From the NCBI GenBank assembly GCA_023423045.1, contig JAFAGA010000065.1:46415-110414 (forward strand): DNA of 64,000 bases, given 5' to 3'. Both the position numbers and the translations under genes were made by a program. Below the pieces are notes generated by a model that saw only the letters and a list, made by a program, of their open reading frames with translations, was not told the origin of the DNA and ran no database searches. This document shows positions 8,753 through 16,968 of this stretch, one piece after another. Positions within the stretch are counted from its first letter, which is position 1; every line of letters starts with the position of its first letter. Source of the DNA: Bacillota bacterium (GTDB taxonomy: Bacteria > Bacillota > Clostridia > Lachnospirales > Lachnospiraceae).

Positions 8753-10165
8753 ATGACTAAGAGGAGACTGCTCTATGTGGCAGCGGAGATATCACCCTAT
8801 GCCAGTGCAGGAGGGCTTGGGGAAGTTGGGAGAAGCTTTCCGAAGAGCCTGAAGGAGTATGAGGATTATGAGGTAAGCCGGATTATGCCCTGCCATAAGT
8901 CCGTCGCCGCGGGGATGAGCTATCTGATGGACTATCCGGTAGCGATGGAACGAGGCTTTGATACCTGCGTGGTAAAGACGGATGATTCGGAGGGAATAAG
9001 GACATATTTTATAGTCAGTGACCGGTATTTTTACAGAGACAATATTTACAGCTATGAGGATGATGGTATTCGATTTTACTTTTTCTGCAGGGCGGTGCTG
9101 GAATTGATCCGCAGGCTTCCCGAGCCGCCGGAGCTGGTCCATGCCAACGATTGGCATACGGGCTTGCTGCCGCTCATGCTTAGGAAGGAGTTTCCGCAGA
9201 TTAAGACGGTATACACCGTTCATAACATATCCTATCAGGGGTATATTCCGGCCTCTTATCTGGCGGACCGGTTAACCATGAGGGAGCAGTATTCCCTCGG
9301 GTGGCCGGAGTGGCTGAACTTTATGAAGGCAGGAATTCTGTATTCGGACCTGCTTACTACGGTAAGTCCGGGATATAGCCAGGAGCTTCTACAGCCTGAA
9401 TTGGGGTGTGGAATGACTCCTCTGATCAAACAGCGGGGACGTCCCATGATTGGGATTCTCAATGGCATTGATATACAATGCTATGATCCTGCAATAGAGG
9501 GGGAGCTGGAGTATCCTTATGATAGCAGCCACTCGGAGCTTAAGAAGAAAAACCGCAGCTGGCTGCGGCAGTGTTACGGTCTTCCCGAGGACGACAGGCC
9601 ATTGGTTGCAATGATAACCCGTCTTGATTATTCCAAAGGAATTGATGTATTATTGAAGGCGATCAGCTTCTTTGATTTCAGTAAATTCCAGCTGATGATT
9701 CTTGGTACCGGGAATTCGTATTACCAGAATATTCTGTCAGGCATCACTTCGGGGTACCCCGAAAGCATTGCGGCGGATTTTCAGTATTCCCTGGACAAGG
9801 CCAAAAAAATCTATGCGGGAGCGGATATTTATCTTATGCCCTCTCTTTATGAACCCTGCGGCTTGGGACAGCTCTATGCCATGCGCTATGGGGCGGTGCC
9901 GGTGGTGCATCCGGTGGGAGGGCTGAGGGATACGGTGCTTGATGTGGAATTTCATCCGGACTGTCCTAACGGATTTTATATGAAAGAATGGAGCGGACTG
10001 GCTCTGAAGGAGGCTCTGAACCGGGCTCTGGCGGTATACAGCACACCGGTCTGGAGCAGATATGTGAAGAATTGCATGAGCTTTGACTCCTCCTGGAGCC
10101 GAAGCACCCAGGAATACAGGAAGTATTATGATACGCTGTTTTCAGGAGAGGACAAAAAAGCGTGA
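8753..10165 (+). CDS. Second GT5 glycogen/starch synthase-like protein
   Basis: 470 residues, clearly paralogous to the upstream GlgA: LVHANDWHTGLLPLM, TVHNISYQG, ITRLDYSKGIDVLL, and EPCGLGQLYAMRYG with E367. The difference is in the donor loop. PFAKTGGLADV of the canonical enzyme is PYASAGGLGEV here, so the lysine that contacts ADP-glucose is S18. The donor or acceptor may differ, or the protein may support the other synthase. The ATG at 8753 follows GGAG by 6 bases; an ATG at 8741 has its purine run too close. The product is about 35 residues shorter than GlgA. Confidence 0.88.
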   Translation: MTKRRLLYVAAEISPYASAGGLGEVGRSFPKSLKEYEDYEVSRIMPCHKSVAAGMSYLMDYPVAMERGFDTCVVKTDDSEGIRTYFIVSDRYFYRDNIYSYEDDGIRFYFFCRAVLELIRRLPEPPELVHANDWHTGLLPLMLRKEFPQIKTVYTVHNISYQGYIPASYLADRLTMREQYSLGWPEWLNFMKAGILYSDLLTTVSPGYSQELLQPELGCGMTPLIKQRGRPMIGILNGIDIQCYDPAIEGELEYPYDSSHSELKKKNRSWLRQCYGLPEDDRPLVAMITRLDYSKGIDVLLKAISFFDFSKFQLMILGTGNSYYQNILSGITSGYPESIAADFQYSLDKAKKIYAGADIYLMPSLYEPCGLGQLYAMRYGAVPVVHPVGGLRDTVLDVEFHPDCPNGFYMKEWSGLALKEALNRALAVYSTPVWSRYVKNCMSFDSSWSRSTQEYRKYYDTLFSGEDKKA

Positions 10166-10180
10166 GGGGGCTCTTTTTTG
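10153..10180 (+). terminator. Possible weak terminator at the end of the glg operon
   Basis: CAAAAAAG and CTTTTTTG arms (8 bp) with a 12-base loop overlap the stop of the second synthase. The stem is nearly all A-U, so read-through into the downstream dehydratase gene is likely. Confidence 0.35.
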
Positions 10181-10219
10181 TATGACAAGCATGCCGCGAA
10201 GCGGTAGAGGGAGGATAGA

Positions 10220-11935
10220 ATGAATAGTCAGGAAATAAGAAAAATTGCGCCGGAAATGGATCCGCTGAAGCTGGGTATGGGCTGGAGTCTGGAGGATCTG
10301 GAGAAGCCGCAGATTATTGTGGAGAGCACCTTCGGAGACAGCCATCCGGGAAGCGTCCACCTCATGGGCCTGGTAGAACAGGCGGTGGCCGGAGTTCAGA
10401 GCAGGGAAGGAAAGGCGGCCCGTTTTTTTGCGACGGATATTTGTGATGGAATGGCTCAGGGACATGACGGAATTAATTATTCTCTTGCATCCAGAGATAC
10501 CATAGCCAATCTGATCGAGATACATGCGGGTGCAACCCCCTTTGATGCAGGGGTATTTATCTCAAGCTGTGATAAGGGAGTTCCTGCACATCTTATGGCC
10601 ATCGGCAGAATTAATATTCCATCGGTGGTTATGACCGGAGGGGTGATGGACGCCGGCCCGGGACTTCTGACCCTGGAGCAGATCGGAACCTACAGCGCGA
10701 AGTATCAAAGAGGAGAGATTACCAGAGAAGAGTTCCTGTATTATAAGCATCATGCCTGCCCGTCCTGCGGAGCCTGCTCCTTTATGGGAACTGCGGCTAC
10801 AATGCAGATTATGGCGGAGGCTCTGGGACTGATGCTTCCGGGAAGCTCCCTCTTGCCGGCGACAGGCAGGGAATTGCATGAATATGCTTATCGTGCAGGG
10901 GAGCAGGCGGTGAGATTGGCCCATCTTGGGATGAGACCAAGGGATATTGCAACGGAGAAAGCATTTGAGAATGCGATCATGGTTCATGCCGCGATTTCCG
11001 GCTCCACCAATACACTGATGCATCTTCCTGCAATTGCCCATGAATTTGGGGTAGAGCTGGACGGCGAGCGCTTTGACCGGCTTCATAGGGGAGCACATTA
11101 TCTGTTGGATATCCGTCCCAGCGGCAGCTGGCCGGCGCAGTATTTCCATTATGCCGGCGGTGTGCCTGCCATCATGGAGGAGATCAAAGAGAGCCTGCAT
11201 CTGGAAGTAATGACGGTAACCGGGAAGACTCTGGGCGAGAACTTGGAGGAGCTGAAGGATAGCGGATATTACGAGCGCTGTCATGAGGCTTTGGATAAGC
11301 TGGGAATAAGCCGGGAGGAGATTATCAGGCCCTTTCATAAGGCAATCGGTGTCAACGGAGCGATTTCAATTCTCAAGGGTAATCTGGCACCGGAGGGGGC
11401 AGTGATTAAGCATACCGCTGTTCCGCAAGAGATGCACCGGGCAGTTCTGAGAGCCAGACCCTTTGACAGTGAGGAAGAGGCAATTGCAGCAATTTTAAAT
11501 AAGCAAATAAAGCCGCAGGAGGCGGTACTAATTCGATATGAGGGACCCAAGGGCAGCGGAATGCCGGAGATGTTCTACACGACAGAAGCGATCTCCTCGG
11601 ATCCGGAGCTTGCCAAATCCATTGCTTTAATCACCGACGGGAGATTTTCCGGAGCCTCCCGGGGGCCTGCCATAGGCCATGTATCGCCGGAAGCGGCCAG
11701 CGGCGGTCCCATTGCACTGGTGGAGGAGGGAGATTTGATTGAGATTGATATTCAGCAGAGGCTCCTTAGCATTATCGGGATAAAAGGGAAGGAATGCAGC
11801 CCCCTTGAGGTGGAAGAAGAGCTTAACCGCCGCAGGGAGCAGTGGAAGCCCAGAAAATCAAAATACGAGAGCGGCATACTGAAGCAGTTTGCCGACCGCG
11901 CGGTATCTCCGATGAAGGGGGGATACATGGAATAA
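10220..11935 (+). CDS. IlvD/Edd-family dehydratase (dihydroxy-acid or sugar-acid)
   Basis: 571 residues. The family removes water from 2,3-dihydroxy acids or aldonic acids using an iron-sulfur cluster. Visible are SSCDKGVPAHLMA (C117), CPSCGACSFMGTAATM (C180, C183, C186) and SGSTNTLMHLPAIAHEFG. The position that carries the first cluster cysteine in IlvD (NxxxPC) reads GDSHPGSVHL, with G44 in place of Cys; as far as I recall, Edd-type members also lack it. An ilvD label based on the name alone would therefore be unsafe, and no other branched-chain amino acid gene is near. GGGAGGATAGA precedes the ATG. It could be co-transcribed with the glg operon. Confidence 0.85.
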   Translation: MNSQEIRKIAPEMDPLKLGMGWSLEDLEKPQIIVESTFGDSHPGSVHLMGLVEQAVAGVQSREGKAARFFATDICDGMAQGHDGINYSLASRDTIANLIEIHAGATPFDAGVFISSCDKGVPAHLMAIGRINIPSVVMTGGVMDAGPGLLTLEQIGTYSAKYQRGEITREEFLYYKHHACPSCGACSFMGTAATMQIMAEALGLMLPGSSLLPATGRELHEYAYRAGEQAVRLAHLGMRPRDIATEKAFENAIMVHAAISGSTNTLMHLPAIAHEFGVELDGERFDRLHRGAHYLLDIRPSGSWPAQYFHYAGGVPAIMEEIKESLHLEVMTVTGKTLGENLEELKDSGYYERCHEALDKLGISREEIIRPFHKAIGVNGAISILKGNLAPEGAVIKHTAVPQEMHRAVLRARPFDSEEEAIAAILNKQIKPQEAVLIRYEGPKGSGMPEMFYTTEAISSDPELAKSIALITDGRFSGASRGPAIGHVSPEAASGGPIALVEEGDLIEIDIQQRLLSIIGIKGKECSPLEVEEELNRRREQWKPRKSKYESGILKQFADRAVSPMKGGYME

Positions 11936-12042
11936 TGTCGTCAGACAATATTCCGCGCCGAACGAAGTGAGTGCGCATAACGATACGGAGTATCGCATGT
12001 CATAATCACTTGTGATTATGACATAATGTCGCCGGACATTAT
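11932..12042. repeat. Intergenic array of four hairpins
   Basis: Four consecutive inverted repeats start in the stop codon of the dehydratase gene. They are ATAATGTC/GACAATAT around GTCA (11932-11951), GCGC/GCGC (11955-11976), CGATA/TATCG (11981-11995), TCATAATCAC/GTGATTATGA (12000-12021), and finally the perfect ATAATGTCGCCGGACATTAT (12023-12042), a relative of the first one. A further relative lies at 30698-30717. It looks like a REP-type repetitive element, not a coding region. Confidence 0.75.
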
Positions 12043-12057
12043 GGATAGATGTTGATT

Positions 12058-12100
12058 AAAATATGCCTGAGACAGGGGTTTCTGTTTCAGGCATATTTTA
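12058..12100. terminator. Bidirectional terminator between dehydratase and cotF-like genes
   Basis: AAAATATGCCTGA...TCAGGCATATTTT stem with A and T tracts on both sides. It is placed between two convergent genes and can serve both. Confidence 0.8.
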
Positions 12101-12121
12101 TGGGTCCGGTACGGCTCAATG

Positions 12122-12625
12122 TTAGCTTAGTTTATACATTCCTTTATTTTTCATGTAGGTAAAGATGGCTTCTCCGTGTTTTTGTTCTTCCTTTTGGATG
12201 TGATTAAGAACATCACGGACAGCAGCGTCCTTGAATTCAAATATTGCGGTATCATATACACCGGAGACATATTTTTCAGTCATTAGTGCATCCGTACAGA
12301 GATCCTTGTCCGATGCGTTAAAGCCGCAGTTTCCCGTGCTCTTCTGCTCTATTGTAGATTGCTGTGAGGGGATTGGTTTGACGGAGGAACCGCCTCCCTG
12401 ACTGCTCTTTTGTCCCATAGCAGGAACCTTACCGGTGAGTAATTCATTGATCGTCTGAAGATGCTCCACTTCCTTTTGGCCGTTGCTGCGAAATACGGCT
12501 TTCAGTTCAGAATCCACCGCCAGATTGGTATAGTTTTCATATTTTTGTATGCATTGCTCCTCATAGGTTTTTGCATCCTCTAATAAGAATTTTTCTTTTG
12601 TGGTCAGCTGTACATTCGTAATCAT
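12122..12625 (-). CDS. CotF-family spore coat protein
   Basis: 167 residues, a ferritin-like helical protein of the coat F family. An N-terminal helix pair (LLEDAKTYEEQCIQKYENYT, then EVEHLQTINELLTG) is joined by a Gly/Ser/Gln-rich linker (about 72-97) to the second helix pair with DALMTEKYVSGVYDTAIFEF and NHIQKEEQKHGEAIFTYM. Such proteins are spore structural proteins, which suggests an endospore former. GGAGG lies 8 bases before the ATG. It is monocistronic. Confidence 0.85.
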   Translation of the reverse strand: MITNVQLTTKEKFLLEDAKTYEEQCIQKYENYTNLAVDSELKAVFRSNGQKEVEHLQTINELLTGKVPAMGQKSSQGGGSSVKPIPSQQSTIEQKSTGNCGFNASDKDLCTDALMTEKYVSGVYDTAIFEFKDAAVRDVLNHIQKEEQKHGEAIFTYMKNKGMYKLS

Positions 12626-12694
12626 TCATAACACCTCCATTGCTATTATTTTCATTATTTTTGATAATATCCATAGCTTTGAAAATTAGTTTAT

Positions 12695-12744
12695 GTCAAA
12701 AACAGTATAATGTTTTTGACGTATTTTCATATATCTGTTAATAT
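12695..12744 (+). promoter_or_regulatory. Promoter of the diguanylate cyclase gene, with an inverted repeat
   Basis: TTGACG (12716-12721), 17 bases, TAATAT (12739-12744). The -35 overlaps the right arm of a perfect 9-bp inverted repeat GTCAAAAAC / GTTTTTGAC (12695-12720), and a further TATAAT sits in its loop. The repeat may be an operator. AGGAGG directly follows the -10 but has no ATG in range. Confidence 0.55.
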
Positions 12745-12818
12745 AGGAGGAAATATAAGCCAGATTTCTACGTTCGAATTGTATCTGGTTTCCGACGGTG
12801 CGGAAGGGTGGAATTGCA

Positions 12819-13709
12819 ATGTATGACGAGGAAATAAATGAAATCCTGGATAAAATCAATATTCTTAACAATGCCTATGAGAATATCCGAATTGTAGATC
12901 CGGTTAGAAAGATGATAATTCCTGTCCGAGAGCATGCGGCAGCAGAGCCTATCATCCACTGCTTTGATTTCTGGAAAAAGGGAGAGAGCTGCGATGATTG
13001 TATCTCCATGCAGGCATACAGTGAGAAGAAGGCCTTTGTTAAGCTGGAATATATCTTGGATGAAGTCTATCTGGTTACTGCAATTCCAATTGAGCTTTCC
13101 AACCGGAGGGTGGCATTGGAATTGATTAAGAACGTTACGGGCAGCATCGGCATGAATCCTGGCGAAGATGATCCGAGGAGCGAAGCTTGCGCAATGATAA
13201 GCAATTTAAGCGGGATTGCAAGAATTGATCCTTTGACCGGAATCTACAACCGGAGATATCTGAACGAGAAGCTTCCGCTTGATCTGATTAATGCCAATTT
13301 GACGAACTATAATATCTCAGTCATTATGGTGGATATCGATTTCTTTAAGAGGGTCAACGATACTTACGGTCACCTGACCGGAGACTGCACCTTGAAAGCG
13401 GTTGCCGAGCTTCTTCAGCACAGTCTGAAGAGGGAAAATGATTGGGTTGCGCGTTATGGCGGGGAGGAGTTTTTGATTTGCCTGCCCGGAGCACCGCTCA
13501 GTTTTGCCAATGAGCTGGCGGAAGCCTTACGAAAAAAGCTGGAGGATACAACCATCGAATGCAGCAATTACCGGGTTAATATTACGGCCAGTTTTGGGGT
13601 GGCTTCCATTACTCCGAAGCCCGGCTTCACTGCGGAGGAGTTAATCGGACAGGCGGATAAAAAACTATATGAGGCAAAAAGAAACGGAAGAAACCGGGTC
13701 GAAGCTTAA
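12819..13709 (+). CDS. Diguanylate cyclase with Cys-containing PAS-like sensor
   Basis: 296 residues. A C-terminal GGDEF domain starts at RIDPLTGIYNRRYL; the active site GGEEF is at 214-218, so it should make cyclic di-GMP from GTP. No membrane segment is seen. The N-terminal about 110 residues resemble a small PAS-like input module with HCFDFWKKGESCDDC, a CxxC that could be a redox or metal site. The ATG at 12819 follows GGGTGG by about 8 bases; an upstream GTG at 12798 is less well placed. Its end overlaps the next gene by 41 bases. Confidence 0.88.
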   Translation: MYDEEINEILDKINILNNAYENIRIVDPVRKMIIPVREHAAAEPIIHCFDFWKKGESCDDCISMQAYSEKKAFVKLEYILDEVYLVTAIPIELSNRRVALELIKNVTGSIGMNPGEDDPRSEACAMISNLSGIARIDPLTGIYNRRYLNEKLPLDLINANLTNYNISVIMVDIDFFKRVNDTYGHLTGDCTLKAVAELLQHSLKRENDWVARYGGEEFLICLPGAPLSFANELAEALRKKLEDTTIECSNYRVNITASFGVASITPKPGFTAEELIGQADKKLYEAKRNGRNRVEA

Positions 13710-14289
13710 AATTGTTGTAATCACTGGCGGAGCCGCCGGTATTGGCAAATGTATGGCGGAGGAATTTAAGAAGGCAGGCGCCAAGGTGGCAGTCATTGAT
13801 CTTAATTCCGGCGGGGTGGACTGTGATCTTTACTATTGCGGGGATATTGCCGAGAAAGATAGCCTTGAAGAATTTGCGCGGTTGGTGATCGAGCGTTACG
13901 GCAAAGTAGATTATTTGATTCATAATGCCTGCCTCTCCAGAAAAGGAATTCTGTCCGGCTGCAGCTATGAGGATTTTAATTATGTACTTCGGGTTGGGGT
14001 AAGTGCCCCGTATTATCTGACCCACGCCCTGGCCATCAGCCTCCGGGGGATTGCCAGGGTCAATTCCATCGCTCCGGGCTGGATTGATACAGAACGGGAG
14101 GAAGGGAGCCGGGAAGGTCGGGAACAGCATCCGGTAAAGCGGGTCGGAAGGCCGGAGGATATCGCAAAAATGGCAATGTATCTATGCAGTGAGGACAGCA
14201 GCTTTATCACCGGAGAGAACATCACCATTGACGGCGGTATGACGAAGCAGATGATATACCATAACGATCTGGGCTGGAGTTATCAATAA
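13669..14289 (+). CDS. SDR-family oxidoreductase lacking its catalytic segment
   Basis: 206 residues instead of about 250. The N-terminus is a good Rossmann fold (VVITGGAAGIGKCMAEEF, then DYLIHNA) and the C-terminus has RVNSIAPGWID and FITGENITIDGG. Between PYYLT and HALAISL the usual about 45 residues with the catalytic Ser and the YxxxK motif are absent without a frame break. Intact homologues have an LT-like segment at both points, so an in-frame deletion between short repeats is likely (about 14015-14030). The product should be inactive as a dehydrogenase. The start overlaps the cyclase gene and has no strong ribosome binding site, suggesting translational coupling. Confidence 0.8.
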   Translation: MRQKETEETGSKLKIVVITGGAAGIGKCMAEEFKKAGAKVAVIDLNSGGVDCDLYYCGDIAEKDSLEEFARLVIERYGKVDYLIHNACLSRKGILSGCSYEDFNYVLRVGVSAPYYLTHALAISLRGIARVNSIAPGWIDTEREEGSREGREQHPVKRVGRPEDIAKMAMYLCSEDSSFITGENITIDGGMTKQMIYHNDLGWSYQ

Positions 14290-14305
14290 GATGGGCGTTG
14301 AATAT

Positions 14306-14415
14306 AAAAAGGGGATGCCGTAAAATGAGGCTTTTCTACGATATATAGCAGTGCAGTTACAAAAGACTACATATATATTGCAGGTAAAATCATATTTTGC
14401 GACATCCCTTTTTAG
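14306..14415 (+). terminator. Possible terminator after the SDR gene
   Basis: AAAAAGGGGATG (about 14307) can pair with CATCCCTTTTT (about 14403), with extra pairing of TAAAAT and ATTTTG inside. The loop is long, so this is tentative. Confidence 0.35.
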
Positions 14416-14471
14416 ATAGCTTAAGATGATTTGCTATAATTAATAATTACTATCGGAAAGAGGTGCCTTGA

Positions 14472-16427
14472 TTAGAGGATTTCCCCTTTCTCATAAGTGA
14501 TCTCCAGGTCCGGCTGGTGTCCCTTATCCATCTTGTGTCTTGCCTTGCGGTTTTCCACACTGTCAAATACGATGGAGAAATCATAATTATCCGGATACAT
14601 TTCAGAAGCAGCCACCTTCAGCTGAAGCCTCTTGTGATTAACATATTCCTTTCTTTTCTGAATCTGGACTCCCACCTCGCCCTTTTCATTTGCCTTGCAA
14701 AAGACAATTCCTATTTTTTTCTGGGGATATACCACCACGCTGTCTCCCACCTGAAAGCGCTGACTTCTGGTACTGACGGGCTTTGCTGCCCCGGCTTTTT
14801 CGATATGGGGAGCAGCTATGGTGGAGGGCTTTTTCTCTTCCATACCTTCAATTATCGTCTCCAGGAGATCTGGGCTGGTATTGGGATAAGAACTTTCACC
14901 ATCCCTGCAATAAGCTTCCTGGTAGGCCCGCTCCAGCATATGCTTGGGGAGGCCCAGGCGCTTTGCGATATATAAGGCACAGCTCTCACCGGCCTCACCG
15001 ATCTCCAAGCGGTACAGTGGTCTTAAGCTTTCCCGGTCAAATGCCATTCTTGCATTGACCAGACCCTCCGATTTGGCGGCGTATTCCTTTACCTCCGGGT
15101 AATGGGTGGTAGCTACAAAAAGACAGCCCTTTAGCCTTAGCTCCTCGAGAATAGCGATGGCGATACCCATTCCCTCCGCAGGGTCAGTGCCGGAGCCAAG
15201 TTCATCCAATAAAACCAGGCTATCCGCATTTGCATGGTCTAAGATGTGGATGATATTCGTGATATGGGAAGAGAATGTGGATAAATTCTCTGTAATACTC
15301 TGTCCGTCTCCGATATCGCAGAGGATTTGGTTGTTCATGCACAGCTCGGCGGTTTCACAGGGTACATGGAGCCCGCTCTGCGCCATTAATTGGAGCAGAC
15401 CCACGGTTTTTAATGCAACTGTCTTGCCGCCGGTGTTCGGTCCGGTGATAACAATGCCGGAGCTTTCCCCGCCCAATTCAAAATCCAGGGGTACACATTC
15501 TTCTGCCTTGATTAAGGGATGGCGTCCGCTCTCAATGCGGATATGGCGTTCCGTGTTGATTTTAGCGGCAACAGCTTTCATGTCGGCGCTGAGCTTTGCC
15601 TTGGCAAAGATGAAATCCAGAGTCTCCATGGCTTCCATATTCAGACGTATCCGAAAGGCTTCCTCTACAACCAGTGAAGTGAGCGTATACAGAATACGGC
15701 GCTCCTCATTGCTCTCCGCAATTTCAAGGAGGGAGAGCTCTTCCCTCAGCTTGGCGGCGCTGGTCGGTTCGATGAAATAGGTTGCACCGCTGGAGGAGAT
15801 ATCAAGCACGGAGCCGCTGACCATATGCTTATATTCTTTTTTTACGGGAAGGACAAAATGTCCGTTTCTTGTGGAAACATAACCGTCGGTAAACCATTCC
15901 TTCTTGCCGCGAAGCTGAGCTTCCAGCTTTGATTTCATCTCAGTGCGCAGCTGTTCCATTTTGCGCCGGATATCCTTTAATTCTTTAGAGGCGCTGTCAT
16001 CGACACTGTTATTACGGATCGCTCCTTCAATTTCTCCCGATAAGGCGGATAAATCGTCGATGGAACCACCGTAGCCTGCAATATCTACGTACAAAGATTC
16101 GGCCCGTTTAAGAAAGCTCTTCATGCGCTTACAGGCATTGATGAAGAGGCCAATCTGGGTTAATTGCTCCGGCACCAGCATGGAACCCTTCTCTGACAGC
16201 TCTAGCAGCATACCGATGTCCTTCATTACCGCCAGCGGCGGTGACCCGATGTGGTCCAGTATTATTCTGCCCTCGGTAGTATCTTTGAGTCTTGCGGTTA
16301 CCTCCCATTCCTTAAGATAGGGTTTCAGTTCCAAAAGCTTTTGCTTTGCCTGCTGGGACAGTGAATATTCGCTCAGCTTCTCCAATATTTTATGAAATTC
16401 CAATGCATGGTTTGATTTTTCTATCAT
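14472..16427 (-). CDS. MutS2-like ATPase without Smr domain
   Basis: 651 residues. It follows the MutS2 core: clamp/coiled-coil domain (KELKDIRRKMEQLRTEMKSK), then the ABC-type ATPase with Walker A GPNTGGKT (about 328-336), Q-loop/ST motif SSHITNI, Walker B LVLLDELGSGTDP (about 403-413) and ATTHYPEVKEYA. MutS2 proteins act on branched DNA and on collided ribosomes rather than in mismatch repair. Full-length MutS2 is about 780-790 residues and ends in an Smr nuclease domain. Here the protein ends after a KOW-like segment (FQVGDSVVVYPQKKIGIV) with no Smr motif. The ATG at 16427 (AAGGAG 9 bases upstream) is chosen over a TTG at 16460. Confidence 0.85.
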   Translation of the reverse strand: MIEKSNHALEFHKILEKLSEYSLSQQAKQKLLELKPYLKEWEVTARLKDTTEGRIILDHIGSPPLAVMKDIGMLLELSEKGSMLVPEQLTQIGLFINACKRMKSFLKRAESLYVDIAGYGGSIDDLSALSGEIEGAIRNNSVDDSASKELKDIRRKMEQLRTEMKSKLEAQLRGKKEWFTDGYVSTRNGHFVLPVKKEYKHMVSGSVLDISSSGATYFIEPTSAAKLREELSLLEIAESNEERRILYTLTSLVVEEAFRIRLNMEAMETLDFIFAKAKLSADMKAVAAKINTERHIRIESGRHPLIKAEECVPLDFELGGESSGIVITGPNTGGKTVALKTVGLLQLMAQSGLHVPCETAELCMNNQILCDIGDGQSITENLSTFSSHITNIIHILDHANADSLVLLDELGSGTDPAEGMGIAIAILEELRLKGCLFVATTHYPEVKEYAAKSEGLVNARMAFDRESLRPLYRLEIGEAGESCALYIAKRLGLPKHMLERAYQEAYCRDGESSYPNTSPDLLETIIEGMEEKKPSTIAAPHIEKAGAAKPVSTRSQRFQVGDSVVVYPQKKIGIVFCKANEKGEVGVQIQKRKEYVNHKRLQLKVAASEMYPDNYDFSIVFDSVENRKARHKMDKGHQPDLEITYEKGEIL

Positions 16428-16512
16428 TTTAATTTTCTCCTTACTCCTTCTTTCCTGCAATTCCAGGTCCGCGGCCGAGGTACGCTAATGCGTTATATTG
16501 TCATAAGCGCCG

Positions 16513-16572
16513 CAATAAATAAAAGCCCACAAAAGTTCCACCGATACAAATGGGTAGAATACTCCTGTGGGC
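16513..16572 (-). terminator. Minus-strand terminator-like hairpin (distal)
   Basis: GCCCACA and TGTGGGC arms (16525-16531, 16566-16572) are followed on the minus strand by TTTTATTTATT. The loop is about 34 bases and could itself fold. Confidence 0.5.
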
Positions 16573-16620
16573 AAATCGCAGTCCTGGAATGCGATTTTGT
16601 CTTGGCTGCAGCGTTTCTTA

Positions 16621-16660
16621 CAAAATAAAAAGGCATAACAGGATAACCCTATTATGCCTT
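16621..16660 (-). terminator. Minus-strand terminator-like hairpin (proximal)
   Basis: Perfect AAGGCATAA / TTATGCCTT stem followed on the minus strand by TTTTATTTTG. It is placed to end transcripts from the HxlR/CcdA operon. Confidence 0.65.
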
Positions 16661-16968
16661 GCTGAATTCGAAAGAGCATGGAAAGCCGGCTGCATTTCTC
16701 TATTACAAGACAGTTTTTGAGTATTTACTGTAAAGGCGGAAAGTTGGGTACAATAAAACAAGGTATACAACAAGTGTACCCAAACTAATTCAATTCACAA
16801 ATTTTAAACAGCTTACTGCTGTCTAAAATTCACCTCATTTACAGATAATACCGACATAAAAACCGTCCTTTCATTGATATTATATTCAGATCAGGAACAT
16901 TAAGCTATGGACCAATCTGTTTCACTCGACATTATATCATGAACGACCCCGGGTGTAAAGGGGAGGAA

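Larger units (their letters stand above)
16428..16968. other. 541-base non-coding stretch rich in hairpins
   Basis: No gene seen. Hairpins include GCCCACA/TGTGGGC (16525-16572), AAATCGCA/TGCGATTT (16572-16595), AAGGCATAA/TTATGCCTT (16630-16660), TTGGGTACA/TGTACCCAA (16744-16780) and a small one near 16811-16823. Two of them end in T runs when read on the minus strand, so a minus-strand RNA could lie here, either the 3' UTR of the HxlR gene or a separate small RNA. Confidence 0.55.

Noticed and set aside
10562..11338. 258-codon open frame opposite the dehydratase gene
   Set aside because: Antisense shadow; sense strand carries clear IlvD/Edd motifs.
10220..11935. Direct ilvD assignment
   Set aside because: First cluster-cysteine position is Gly and there is no branched-chain pathway context.
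16480..16600. T-box or 6S RNA
   Set aside because: A GGTGGAAC before a terminator-like stem is present, but the T-box core AGGGTGGNACCGCG and a specifier stem are not; the 6S central bubble could not be shown.
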